A DNA stretch of 38,052 nt from Candidatus Eiseniibacteriota bacterium (lineage in GTDB: Bacteria > Eisenbacteria > RBG-16-71-46 > JACRLI01), in contig JANXVU010000035.1 of assembly GCA_025351485.1 (NCBI GenBank), forward strand, positions 1 through 38,052, written 5' to 3'. Below the pieces are notes generated by a model. The model was given only the letters and a program-made list of their open reading frames with translations, had not been told where the DNA came from and did not search any database. The position numbers were made by a program, and so were the translations under genes. Positions 7,684 to 15,899 of the stretch are shown piece after piece (position 1 is the first letter of the stretch; every line of letters begins with the position of its first letter).

Positions 7684-8434
7684 CGAAGCGTTCCTCCGGG
7701 GGTATGGGCAGGGGGCCCGGAGGAGCCAGTGAAAGAAGCGGGCCAAGAGGTGGGGTCGCCCACCTTCACGGGTGTGCAGCCGGATTCGAGGGTGGACGTA
7801 TAGCTGCCGGGCGCCACGAGATGTCAACTCGAAGCGGCGGGAGCAACGCGCGGAGGCGCGAGAGAGCCGGGAATTGGAAAGAGTGCCTCGGAAGAGGCGC
7901 AGCTAGTATTGCATTCTCTGCTAACCCATGCCGCGACGCCGAAATGGAAAGCATCAATTCCGAAACGCGCACTAGCGCGGGTGGCGACTCACTCATCCAG
8001 CTAACGCGTCTTGGGCTGGGCCGATCTTCGAGGTGCGGGTAAATGCTGTGGATATCGTCACGGGTGGCTCCGGGCGCTGGCGTGTGGGAGTCCCGTTAGC
8101 GCTTCCATGGGGCGGGATGCCGTTCGGGATCCAGTGGATTGCTTGTAAAGAGACTGATCGAACCAGCGCCGGAGGCCACAAAACTAGCTGCAGACGCTCG
8201 ACACTGCCAAGTCGATCCAACCTCTCTGACTTCAACAAATGGAATGAGCGGTTGCCCCAGTTCCTGGAAGCCCACGAGCGGGCCTTCAGCCAGATGGATT
8301 TGGACTCCGCTATGCCCGCTCGCCAAGAGTGGAAGGAAAGCAGCGTTCGGATGGGGACTGGTAGGCGTGGCGCGGCGCCTAAACTTGGGAAGCCGTCGGC
8401 AGCGCACCGAGACACCCGAGAGCCGAAACCTCGA
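7684..8434. other. Gene-poor stretch, no convincing coding region
   Basis: About 750 bp between the lamin-tail gene and the aminotransferase. Base composition is visibly less GC-rich and codon-like periodicity is lost. A plus-strand open frame (about 8033-8467) includes a helix-like piece (FNKWNERLPQFLEAHERAF), but the rest looks random, with no start context and no family I recognise. It could be a decayed gene. No tRNA or known RNA motif is visible. Confidence 0.4.
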
Positions 8435-8460
8435 AGGGGCGCCTCCAGAGAGACGCCCCT
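8435..8460 (-). terminator. Hairpin downstream of the aminotransferase operon
   Basis: AGGGGCG (8435-8441) and CGCCCCT (8454-8460) pair perfectly, and on the minus strand the stem extends inward to about 11 bp with a wobble. It starts 32 bp after the stop at 8492. There is no T tract, so this is terminator-like only by position and strength. Confidence 0.45.
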
Positions 8461-8491
8461 CATATAAAATGATTGTGCCAAGCCCACGCCG

Positions 8492-9661
8492 CTACCTCGG
8501 AACGGAAGCCACCAGTTCCGAGATGCGCCCGAGCGCGATCTGGATCTGCTCCACCGAATTGGCATACGAGAATCTCAGGTAGCCTTCCCCGTGTTTGCCA
8601 AACGCAGTGCCGGAAAGCGCGGCCACGCCGCCCTTCTCCAGCAGATTGGTGGCCAACTCCTTCGACTTGAGCCCGGTGCCCTGAATGTTGGGAAACACGT
8701 AGAACGCCCCGTGCGGCTTCAGGCAGCGGAAGCCGGGGATCTTGTTGAGCCCGTCCACGATCACGTCGCGGCGGCGGCGGAACTCCGCCAGCATTCGGTC
8801 CACGGAATCCTGGGGGCCGGTGAGCGCCTCGAGGCCCGCGAACTGCACCAGGGAAGCCGTGCACGAGTGGTTGTTGGTCCCGAGCCGCGCCACGTGCTGG
8901 GCCAGCTTGGGCTCCATCACCCCGTAGCCCAGCCGCCAGCCGGTCATGGCGTAGGTCTTGGAAAATCCGTCCAGCACGATGGTGCGCTCGGCCATCCCGG
9001 GGAACGTGGCGATGGAATGGTGCGTGCCCTCGTACAGGATCCGGCTGTAGATCTCGTCCGACAGCACCCACAGGTCGTGCTTCACGGCGAGCTTGGCGAT
9101 CGCTTCCAGGTCGTCCTTGGTGAGCACCGAGCCGGTCGGGTTCTGGGGCGAGTTGATGATGATCATCCTGGTCTTGGGAGTGATGAGCGTGGCCAGTTCC
9201 TTCACGTCCAGGCGGAACTCGTTGGACTCGCGGAGCGGGATCGGCACCGGCGTCGCGCCCACCAGCTCGATCACCGATTCATAGATCGGAAATCCCGGGT
9301 TGGGATGGATCACCTCGTCCCCCGGGTCCACGCAGGCGAAGATGGCGTAGAACAACACCGGCTTGCCGCCCGGGGTGACCACCACGTTCTCGGCGGCGGC
9401 CTTGAGGCCGCGGTCCTTGGAGACGAACTCGGCAATGGCCTGGCGCAAGGGCATGATGCCCGCCGAAGGCGTGTAGTGCGTCTCGCCCCGGCGGAGCGCG
9501 GCGATGGCCGCCTCCACCACGTTGGGCGGGGTGTCAAAGTCGGGCTCGCCGATCTGGAGATGCACGATGCTCCTGCCCTGCGCCTCCAGTTCGCGCGCGC
9601 GCGCCAGCACTTCGAAAGCCGTCTCCGTGCCCAGTTTGCCCATCCGGTCCGCGTATTTCAT
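8492..9661 (-). CDS. Class I/II PLP-dependent aminotransferase (aspartate aminotransferase-like)
   Basis: A 389-residue fold-type I aminotransferase that swaps an amino group between an amino acid and a 2-oxo acid. Visible motifs are VHLQIGEPDFDTP (N-terminal substrate loop), HYTPSAGIMPLRQAIA, NPGFPIYES, INSPQNPTGSV (PLP-binding Asn), LSDEIYSRI (Asp and Tyr), and the Schiff-base lysine K235 in DGFSKTYAMTGWRLGY; the arginine in YLRFSYANS is the usual carboxylate binder. It fits the AspC/PatA branch; substrate is not determined by sequence alone. ATG 9659-9661 overlaps the stop of the transketolase C-terminal subunit as ATGA, so translation is probably coupled. Confidence 0.92.
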   Translation of the reverse strand: MKYADRMGKLGTETAFEVLARARELEAQGRSIVHLQIGEPDFDTPPNVVEAAIAALRRGETHYTPSAGIMPLRQAIAEFVSKDRGLKAAAENVVVTPGGKPVLFYAIFACVDPGDEVIHPNPGFPIYESVIELVGATPVPIPLRESNEFRLDVKELATLITPKTRMIIINSPQNPTGSVLTKDDLEAIAKLAVKHDLWVLSDEIYSRILYEGTHHSIATFPGMAERTIVLDGFSKTYAMTGWRLGYGVMEPKLAQHVARLGTNNHSCTASLVQFAGLEALTGPQDSVDRMLAEFRRRRDVIVDGLNKIPGFRCLKPHGAFYVFPNIQGTGLKSKELATNLLEKGGVAALSGTAFGKHGEGYLRFSYANSVEQIQIALGRISELVASVPR

Positions 9662-10632
9662 GACCGAGCCTGCTTTCTCTTGAGGGCCTTTTCGGCCGCC
9701 GCCACCACGTTCACGTCCTTGATCCCGAAGGCGGCCATGAGCTCTTCCGGCTTGCCGGAGCGGCCGAAGCGGTCCATGACCGCGACCATTTCCACCGGCA
9801 CCGGGTGGTGCCGCACCAGCACTTCGGACACCGCGCCCCCCAGCCCGCCGTTCACCTGGTGCTCCTCGGCGGTCACGATGGCGCCGCACTCGCGAGCGGC
9901 CTTGAGAATGATCTCTTCGTCGAGCGGCTTGATGGTGTGGAGGTTGATCACACGCGCGTGGATCCCCTTCCCTTCCAGCATCTCGGCCGCCGAGAGCGCC
10001 TCGGCCACCATCACTCCGCACGCCAGGATGGCCACGTCGGAGCCGGCGCGCATCTCGTAGCCCTTGCCGAGCACGAACGGGGTCTTCTCGTCGGTCACGA
10101 CCGGCACGTTTTCGCGTCCGAAGCGGATGTATACCGGGCCGAACATGGCGGCGGCGGCCAGCGTGGCCTTCTTGGTTTCCCAGTAATCGCACGGCACGAT
10201 CATGGTCATGTTGGGGATGGAGCGGATGATCGCGATCTCTTCCATGGCCTGGTGGGTGGCCCCGTCCGGGCCCACGCTGATGCCTCCGTGCGCCCCGCCG
10301 ATCTTCACGTTGAGGTTGGAGTAGGCCAGCGTCACCCGGATCTGGTCGGCCGCGCGGCACGAGGCGAACGCGCCGTAGGTGGACAGGAACGGGATCTTGC
10401 CCCGCACCGAAAGCCCGGCGGCGATGTTGGTCATGTTCTGTTCGGCGATCCCGCATTCGAAAAAGCGGTCCGGGAACTTTTCGGCAAAGAAGTTGGTCAT
10501 GGTAGATTCGACAAGGTCGCCGACCAGCACCACCACGTTGGGATTCTTTTCTCCCAGCTCGACCAGGGCGTGTCCGAAGCCTTCGCGGGTCTTGCGCATT
10601 TCCAGTTTCTTGTTCTGCAGTTCGATGGGCAT
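9658..10632 (-). CDS. Transketolase, C-terminal (pyrimidine-binding) subunit
   Basis: Second half of a split transketolase, which moves two-carbon units between sugar phosphates using thiamine diphosphate. The 324-residue chain holds the Pyr domain (TREGFGHALVELGEKNPNVVVLVGD, then FFECGIAEQNMTNIAAGLS with the cofactor-activating Glu, FLSTYGAFASCRAADQIR, IGGAHGGISVGPDGATHQ) and the C-terminal domain (RVINLHTIKPLDEEIIL, TAEEHQVNGGLGGAVSEVL, DRFGRSGKPEELM). Its partner is the upstream gene, 13 bp away. Two-gene transketolases are common in archaea and many bacteria. Start ATG 10630-10632. Confidence 0.95.
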   Translation of the reverse strand: MPIELQNKKLEMRKTREGFGHALVELGEKNPNVVVLVGDLVESTMTNFFAEKFPDRFFECGIAEQNMTNIAAGLSVRGKIPFLSTYGAFASCRAADQIRVTLAYSNLNVKIGGAHGGISVGPDGATHQAMEEIAIIRSIPNMTMIVPCDYWETKKATLAAAAMFGPVYIRFGRENVPVVTDEKTPFVLGKGYEMRAGSDVAILACGVMVAEALSAAEMLEGKGIHARVINLHTIKPLDEEIILKAARECGAIVTAEEHQVNGGLGGAVSEVLVRHHPVPVEMVAVMDRFGRSGKPEELMAAFGIKDVNVVAAAEKALKRKQARS

Positions 10633-10645
10633 TTTCGGCTCCGCT

Positions 10646-11509
10646 CTAGTTCGCCAGCAGGCGCGCGGACCATTCCGCGTAGGAGGTTCCCAGTTCCTTC
10701 AGCGCGACCTCGGCCTGGTCCATCTTGGGCGGCATGCCGTGCCACTTGTAGTCGTCTTCCATGTAGGAGACGCCCTCGCCCATGGTGGTGCGGAACAGGA
10801 TCATGGAAGGCTTGCCCTTGGTGGCGCGGGCCTCGGCGAATGCCTTGAGGATCGCCTGCATGTCGTGGCCGTCACAGTCGATCACATGCCAGTGGAAGGC
10901 GCGGTACTTGTCCGCGAGCGGCTCCACGCGCATGATTTTTTCGGTGGGCCCGTCGATCTGCATGCGATTCACGTCGATCATGGCGCACAGATTGTCGAGC
11001 TCGAAGTGGCCCGCGGACATGGCCGCCTCCCACACCTGCCCTTCCTGTTGCTCGCCGTCGCCCATGACGCAGTAGGCGCGCTGGGAGGACTTGTCCAGGC
11101 GCGCGCCCAGCGCAAAACCAACCGCCACGGAAAGCCCCTGCCCCAGGGACCCCGAGGACACTTCGATGCCCGGGACTTCCTTGCGGCACGGGTGTCCCTG
11201 CAGGATGCCCTCGAAGGAGCGGAAGCCCATCAGGTGCTTGAGCGGGAAGTACCCGCGCTCAGCCATCAGCGAGTAGATCACCGGGGTGACGTGCCCGATG
11301 GAGAAATGCCAGAAGTCACGGCCATCCCACTTGGGATTCTTGGGGTCGAGCTCCATCTCGTGGAAGAACAGCGCGGTGCCGAAGTCGGCGACGGACAGCG
11401 GCCCGCCGGAGTGGCCCGACTGGGACTTGGCGAGCATGGTGATGATGTCGCGCCGGATATCGAGGGCTTTGGCCTTCAGTTCGGTTACATCGGGTTTGGT
11501 GGCGAGCAC
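10646..11509 (-). CDS. Transketolase, N-terminal (diphosphate-binding) subunit
   Basis: First half of the split transketolase. The 287-residue chain shows DIITMLAKSQSGHSGGPLSVAD (substrate and cofactor histidine region), the RDFWHFSIGHVTPVIYSLMAERG segment, GQGLSVAVGFALGARL, and the thiamine-diphosphate motif from GDGEQQEGQVWEAAM to the metal-binding Asn of DVNRMQIDG. Start GTG 11507-11509 (MLATKPDV) has AAAGGG somewhat far upstream. It leads the operon N-subunit, C-subunit, aminotransferase. The pairing suggests carbon rearrangement feeding amino-acid synthesis, but that link is inferred. Confidence 0.95.
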   Translation of the reverse strand: MLATKPDVTELKAKALDIRRDIITMLAKSQSGHSGGPLSVADFGTALFFHEMELDPKNPKWDGRDFWHFSIGHVTPVIYSLMAERGYFPLKHLMGFRSFEGILQGHPCRKEVPGIEVSSGSLGQGLSVAVGFALGARLDKSSQRAYCVMGDGEQQEGQVWEAAMSAGHFELDNLCAMIDVNRMQIDGPTEKIMRVEPLADKYRAFHWHVIDCDGHDMQAILKAFAEARATKGKPSMILFRTTMGEGVSYMEDDYKWHGMPPKMDQAEVALKELGTSYAEWSARLLAN

Positions 11510-11562
11510 GTTGGTTTTCCCTTTCGGCCTTCGGAGCAGCGCTCCCAGGGGTGAGCTTCACG

Positions 11563-11578
11563 GGGGGAATCGGCCCCC
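11563..11578 (-). terminator. Short GC hairpin after the barrel gene
   Basis: GGGGG and CCCCC pair around a 6-nt loop directly behind the stop codon at 11581 on the minus strand, with no T tract. It may separate the barrel gene from the transketolase operon. Weak evidence. Confidence 0.25.
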
Positions 11579-11580
11579 TC

Positions 11581-12780
11581 TCAAGGTCTCCATGCGAGGC
11601 CCGCTGACCACCGGGACCCGGTGCGGGCGGGATGGATGTTCAAGAATCCTTCGAACGGGCCGGGTCTCGCCCGGAGAGTCGCGTTCAGCGCGGGCCGCAG
11701 GCCCCAATCGGCGCGGGCGCCGGCAAGTTCCCAGCCCGCGCCGGCCTCCACCCCGTGCCACCGGGCGCGTACCCCGGCGGTGAGCTCCGGGCGGAGCGAC
11801 GCGCCCGAAGCCGACACGCGATGCCGGAGTCCCGCCCCGGCGTGAAACCCTAACGGGCCCAACCGGAGCCGCGGTGAAAAATCCAGGTGCGCGCGCGATT
11901 CCAGCCGCGTCGAATTCAGATCGAATCCCACGGCCGGTTCCCACTGTCCGCCGGGTCCGCGCAGCGAACGAGAAACAAACGCTCCCGCGCGCAGCGAAAT
12001 CGAGTCGGCGCCCAGCGCCACGCGGCTTCGCCAGCCTCCACCGCTCAGCGCCACCGAAAGGCGGGCGGAGGCCAGCTTGCGGGTGGCCGGGTGGGCGGAC
12101 TTCTTCTTCCGCCTCGCCGGCTTCGACGGCCGAACCGCGCGCATCTCCACCCGCAGCCGGGTGCCCGCATCCCGCACCGTGAATCGGGCGAGCGAAGTGC
12201 GTGCCGCAAAATTCAGATCCGCATCCAGGGCCGCGCCCTGCCGGCGGCGCCACGAGATCCGCGTGGAACCCTGGCCAGCCAGGTTCCGGCGAACTTCAGC
12301 GTGGCCGATCCCGCCGGTGGCCAGTCCCGCGCGCAGGCTCCACGAGGTGATGCCGTTCCCCCGGGACAGCCGCATTGCCGCACCCAGACCGTTCGACCTC
12401 AGCGCCAAGGCGCCAGAGTCCCGGAACGGCGGAGTCTTGAGGGCCCATCGCCTGGTTCGCGCCGGTTTCGCTGCCCGGGGCGGGGCCGCGAAGGCGCGCC
12501 TCCAGGAGGCCGATGGACGCAGCCCCAGCATGACTTCCGGCCCGCGCACTCCAGCGCTCACGGCCGAGGTCTCCCCCGGCTGCGTTCGCCAGGCGCGGCG
12601 AACGGTGAACCCTCCCCAGGCCAGAGATTCCCAGCCGGTCGCCCTCGTGGGGCCGATCCGGACCCCGACCCCCGGGCGCAGCACCTTTCCGCCGCCATCC
12701 ACCGAATCCACATCCACCACGGCCGGCTCTCCGGCCCACAACGCGGCCAACACCATCCATGCGTGCCACATGGCGCACAT
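11581..12780 (-). CDS. Predicted outer-membrane beta-barrel protein, unknown function
   Basis: No family recognised. The 399-residue product has a short hydrophobic N terminus (MCAMWHAWMVLAALWAGEPA), probably a signal peptide. It then shows many amphipathic strands in which polar and non-polar residues alternate (for example TSWSLRAGLATGGIG, WRSRVALGADSISLRAGAF, RLGPLGFHAGAGLRHRV). The end, SRWSAGLAWRP, is aromatic-rich as in barrel proteins, though it does not finish on Phe. It is unusually rich in arginine and has a basic patch (SKPARRKKKSAH) around residue 220. GC codon bias supports the frame. The start could also be the ATG at 12769-12771; neither has a clear ribosome site. Confidence 0.6.
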   Translation of the reverse strand: MCAMWHAWMVLAALWAGEPAVVDVDSVDGGGKVLRPGVGVRIGPTRATGWESLAWGGFTVRRAWRTQPGETSAVSAGVRGPEVMLGLRPSASWRRAFAAPPRAAKPARTRRWALKTPPFRDSGALALRSNGLGAAMRLSRGNGITSWSLRAGLATGGIGHAEVRRNLAGQGSTRISWRRRQGAALDADLNFAARTSLARFTVRDAGTRLRVEMRAVRPSKPARRKKKSAHPATRKLASARLSVALSGGGWRSRVALGADSISLRAGAFVSRSLRGPGGQWEPAVGFDLNSTRLESRAHLDFSPRLRLGPLGFHAGAGLRHRVSASGASLRPELTAGVRARWHGVEAGAGWELAGARADWGLRPALNATLRARPGPFEGFLNIHPARTGSRWSAGLAWRP

Positions 12781-12901
12781 CCGTCCGGGGGAAGCGCACG
12801 GGAGCGCCTATGACGATATCACCGCATTGCGGCGGGCGTAAAGTGGGTGTGGAGCGGCTGTGGAACGGGCCGGGGAATTCCTGCAGGCCGGAACCCGGCC
12901 G

Positions 12902-14302
12902 CTAGAGACCTTCGGGAGGCTCGGGTCGGGACCCCGGAACCACCTGCAACTGCGAGGAAAGTCCTTTCTTCCAGGTGCCCCGGGATGCCCAGGCCAGGAT
13001 GGTGATGGCGCGAAGCACGCAGGTGCTGGAGATCACCCAGGCGATCCCCAGGACGCCGAAGCCCCAGCCGGGAACCATCAGCGTGAGCGGGATCCGGATC
13101 AGCGAGAAGACCGAAAAGATGATTGAGATCGGGGCGGTGTGCCCCGATCCGATGACGCCCTCGGCGGTGATCAGTTCGGCGGTATTGAACAGCGCGCAGG
13201 CCCCGACGATGCGCATGTAGGGCGTACCCAGCCGCAAAACCTCTGGGTCGGTCGAAAACAGCGAGACGAAGAACCCCGGAAATCCGAGCAGCGGAATCAT
13301 GAGGATCCCGGAAAAGACCAGCCCCCAGCGCAGCCCCGTGGAGATCACCCGCGTGGCCCGGTCCACCCTTCCTGCTCCCAGGTTCTGGCCCACCAGCGCG
13401 GCGCCCGCCCCGCCGATCGCCACCGCCACCATGTATTCCAGGGACTCCACCCGGTTCACGATGCCGACCACGGCCAGCGCGGCCGGGCCGAAAACCGAGG
13501 CCGCGCGGGCAAAGTTGATATAGACCACGGAAAAGAGCATTCCAATCAGGGCGGCCGGCATGCCCACCCGGGCCATGCCGGCCAGATTCACCGGAGGCCC
13601 CGCAGCGCGGCGCGACAGAGGAAACGCCGGATGGCGGCGGAGCGCCAGCCAGGCGTAGCCCAGGAGCAGTAGCGCCTGGGCGCACAGCGTGGCCAACCCG
13701 GCCCCCACGACGCCCAGACCGCGGAATGAACCCAGGCCGTAGATCAGGAGCGGGGCCAGCACCGCGTTGAACGCCACCGAGCCCAGGTCCAGCAGCAGCG
13801 GCGTGCGGGTGTCGCCGGAGGAGCGCATGATGCTTTCGCAGGTCAGGCACAGCATGGGGAGCGGCGCCCCCATCAGCACCACTCGAAGGTAGGCCGTGCC
13901 GACGCGGGCCGTCTCGCCGGTTTCCCCCATCAGCCCGGCAGCCCACGCAGCGCCGAACGCGCCGAACACCGAGGCCAGGACTCCCAGCGCCGCCGACGCC
14001 CGCAGCCCCTTCCACGCGGCCACGCCGGCGCGCCCGCGCTCGCCGGCCCCGAGCAACTGGCTCACATAGGCCATCACCCCGATCGCCACCACGTCGTTGA
14101 GCGCGTACATCCACCACATCACGAACACCGAGGTGGTCACCGCGGCGGTGGCGTTCACCCCCAGGCCTCTCACCCACAACGCGTCCACCCACTGGTAGGC
14201 CACCCGCAGGGCGTGCGATGCCAGCACCGGAAGCGCCAGTCGAAGGAGCGCGCGGGGGATTGGATCGGTGACGCCGGCGGGGAGCTTCGAAGCGGAACTC
14301 AT
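12902..14302 (-). CDS. MATE-family multidrug/metabolite exporter
   Basis: A 466-residue inner-membrane protein with about 12 predicted helices in two six-helix halves, the MATE pattern. Features include PRALLRLALPVLASHALRVAYQWVDALWV in helix 1-2, GVMAYVSQLLGAGERGRA in the first half and ALVGQNLGAGRVDRATRV at the matching place in the second. MATE proteins export cationic drugs or metabolites using a proton or sodium gradient; the substrate is unknown. Start ATG 14300-14302 is the first codon of the family-like region; there is no obvious Shine-Dalgarno site. It is divergent from the EamA transporter across a 25-bp palindrome, so the two exporters may be co-regulated. Confidence 0.92.
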   Translation of the reverse strand: MSSASKLPAGVTDPIPRALLRLALPVLASHALRVAYQWVDALWVRGLGVNATAAVTTSVFVMWWMYALNDVVAIGVMAYVSQLLGAGERGRAGVAAWKGLRASAALGVLASVFGAFGAAWAAGLMGETGETARVGTAYLRVVLMGAPLPMLCLTCESIMRSSGDTRTPLLLDLGSVAFNAVLAPLLIYGLGSFRGLGVVGAGLATLCAQALLLLGYAWLALRRHPAFPLSRRAAGPPVNLAGMARVGMPAALIGMLFSVVYINFARAASVFGPAALAVVGIVNRVESLEYMVAVAIGGAGAALVGQNLGAGRVDRATRVISTGLRWGLVFSGILMIPLLGFPGFFVSLFSTDPEVLRLGTPYMRIVGACALFNTAELITAEGVIGSGHTAPISIIFSVFSLIRIPLTLMVPGWGFGVLGIAWVISSTCVLRAITILAWASRGTWKKGLSSQLQVVPGSRPEPPEGL

Positions 14303-14339
14303 TCGTGCAGATTGGGCAATCCCCGCGGGGCCGTCAACC

Positions 14340-14364
14340 GCATGCCCCGGGGGTCGGGGCATGC
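14340..14364. promoter_or_regulatory. 25-bp palindrome between divergent transporters, with extended -10
   Basis: GCATGCCCCG (14340-14349), a 5-nt spacer and CGGGGCATGC (14355-14364) form perfect 10-bp arms. On the plus strand the right arm ends in TGC directly before TAGACT (14365-14370), which reads as an extended -10 box for the EamA gene. A regulator bound here would cover that promoter. A transcription-attenuating hairpin is the alternative, since a T run lies at 14375-14379. Confidence 0.5.
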
Positions 14365-14424
14365 TAGACTGCGCCTTTTTCCCCTCCGGGGCGCCCCGGC
14401 TCCACCTTCAGGAAGGTTCCCGTC

Positions 14425-15327
14425 TTGGCCATGCGTTTCGCAGGAGAAACCGCCGCACTGGCCACCGCCACTTGCTGGGCGGTGGGAACGCTGCTGTTCG
14501 CCACCGCCAGCCGCCGCCTGGGCTCGGTGCTGCTTAACCGGATGCGACTGAGCGTGGCCGCGGTGCTGCTCTCCGGCACGCTCCTGGTGCTGCGGGGATC
14601 CCCGTGGCCCGCCTGGACCACGCCCGCCCAGGCGGGTTGGCTGGCCCTGAGCGGGCTCATCGGGTTCGTGATCGGGGATTCCCTGCTGTTCCGCGCGCTC
14701 ACGATCCTTGGGCCGGGGCGCACCAGCGTGATCCAATCGCTCGCCCCGGTCTTCACGGCGCTCATCGCCTGGCCGCTCCTGGGCGAGCGGCTCAGCCTGA
14801 AAGCCATCCTTGGAATCGCCATGACCGTGAACGGGGTCACCCTGGTGCTGCTGGGGCGCAATCATGCCGACGAGGACCACACCGAGGGCTCGCCCGCCAT
14901 TGGCGCCGTGTGCGCGGTGGCCGCGGCGCTGTGCCAGGCGGGCGGCTACACCATCTCCAAGTTCGTGATGCGCCAGGGCCTCGACCCGCTGTCGGCCACG
15001 GTGGTGAGGGTCTTGACCGGCACGGGCATCATCTGGCTCCTCGCGCTGATCTACCCTGCGAGCGCCAGGCCTTTTTCCGCGCTGCGCGACAAGGTGGCCT
15101 TGTGGACCGTGCTCAGCGGCGCCGTGGCCGGGCCATACCTGGGGGTGACGCTCTCGCTGGTGGCGCTGCAATACACCCAGGCGGGGGTGGCCGCGGCGAT
15201 CATCGCCTTTTACCCGGTGGGCACGATCGTCCTGGGCTCGATCTTCCAGGGCGAGAAGTTGACGCTGCGCATGATGGGCGGGGCGCTGCTGGCGGTGGCG
15301 GGGGTGGTGGTGCTGTTCCTGAGGTGA
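14425..15327 (+). CDS. EamA/DMT-superfamily transporter
   Basis: A 300-residue inner-membrane protein with ten predicted helices made of two EamA repeats (about 10-140 and 155-298). Visible are AALATATCWAVGTLLFATASRRLG at the start, FVIGDSLLFRALTILGPGRTSVIQSLAPVFTALIAWPLLGERLSL closing repeat 1, and QYTQAGVAAAIIAFYPVGTIVLGSIFQGEKLTLRMMGGALLAVAGV closing repeat 2. Members export amino acids, nucleosides or other small metabolites; the substrate is not predictable. TTG 14425 is placed 8 nt after AGGAAGG; ATG 14431 is the alternative, with a long spacing. Divergent from the MATE gene. Confidence 0.88.
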   Translation: MAMRFAGETAALATATCWAVGTLLFATASRRLGSVLLNRMRLSVAAVLLSGTLLVLRGSPWPAWTTPAQAGWLALSGLIGFVIGDSLLFRALTILGPGRTSVIQSLAPVFTALIAWPLLGERLSLKAILGIAMTVNGVTLVLLGRNHADEDHTEGSPAIGAVCAVAAALCQAGGYTISKFVMRQGLDPLSATVVRVLTGTGIIWLLALIYPASARPFSALRDKVALWTVLSGAVAGPYLGVTLSLVALQYTQAGVAAAIIAFYPVGTIVLGSIFQGEKLTLRMMGGALLAVAGVVVLFLR

Positions 15328-15334
15328 GGAGTGC

Positions 15335-15360
15335 GGTCCTGGCCGGACCCGGCCAGGACC
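15335..15360 (+). terminator. Perfect 11-bp hairpin behind the EamA gene
   Basis: GGTCCTGGCCG and CGGCCAGGACC pair without mismatch around the loop GACC, starting 8 bp after the stop codon. No T tract follows. Position and strength suggest transcript-end formation or 3' protection. Confidence 0.5.
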
Positions 15361-15722
15361 TGCACACCGCTGGAGCCTTACGATTACGCGGCTATCTTTG
15401 CGGCTGAAATTAGCTTCAGCTGATCCAGGCCCCGCCTCCGAGTTTCTTCGGGAATTGCCTTATGATTCCGTCGCTCAACATGTCCGCCATATGCAGGATG
15501 GCGTCTTGGGGGCGTTGTGACTCTGCAACACCCGACGGCGATGCAATTCGCCTCAGGGTTGAAGACCCGGACGAAGGGCGGACAGAACTCTCGAGACCCA
15601 CGTCAACTTCTTCCCGAATCTTCACCTGTGCAGTAATTGAACGGCTTGGACGGGGTCCCCGACTATTAGAGAATCGCGCCGGGACCGGTCTAAATAAGCG
15701 ACATATCCCCGGAGCAGAGGCT
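15361..15722. other. Gene-poor stretch upstream of rmuC
   Basis: No convincing gene. Composition is less GC-rich than the neighbours. A small inverted repeat GCTGAA-n6-TTCAGC lies at 15403-15420. A minus-strand open frame of about 70 codons (15416-15631) ends in a plausible-looking stretch (SDGIIRQFPKKLGGGAW) but lacks a ribosome site and codon bias. Confidence 0.4.
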
Positions 15723-15783
15723 GGCAGGGTCAGGTTGAACCGCGCATCCCCGGCGCCCCCGGCCGGGGATGCCCGCCCCTGCC
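15723..15783 (+). ncRNA. Candidate structured leader upstream of rmuC
   Basis: An outer 7-bp stem (GGCAGGG 15723-15729 with CCCTGCC 15777-15783) encloses a perfect 10-bp hairpin (GCATCCCCGG 15744-15753 with CCGGGGATGC 15763-15772). It lies about 115 bp before the rmuC start. I recognise no known riboswitch, SRP, RNase P or tmRNA motif. It may be an untranslated-leader structure, a terminator or a protein-binding site. Confidence 0.35.
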
Positions 15784-15899
15784 AACCCCACGGAGGAAGC
15801 CGTTGCGCCTGTCGCCGCCGGGAGATACTTTCAAGGGCTGAAGCCGCTGGATCGCCGCGATTCCCTGACCGGCCGGGCCGATGCCCCCGGGAGCCCTGA

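Noticed and set aside
7995-8101. Possible integron attC-like site (GCTAACG ... CGTTAGC about 90 bp apart)
   Set aside because: The 7-bp arms fit neither the RYYYAAC nor the GTTRRRY core pattern, no paired inner boxes are visible and no integrase or cassette gene is near.
15416-15631. Possible 70-codon minus-strand gene
   Set aside because: The last 30 residues look protein-like, but there is no ribosome site, codon third positions are not GC-biased like the neighbours and no family is recognised.
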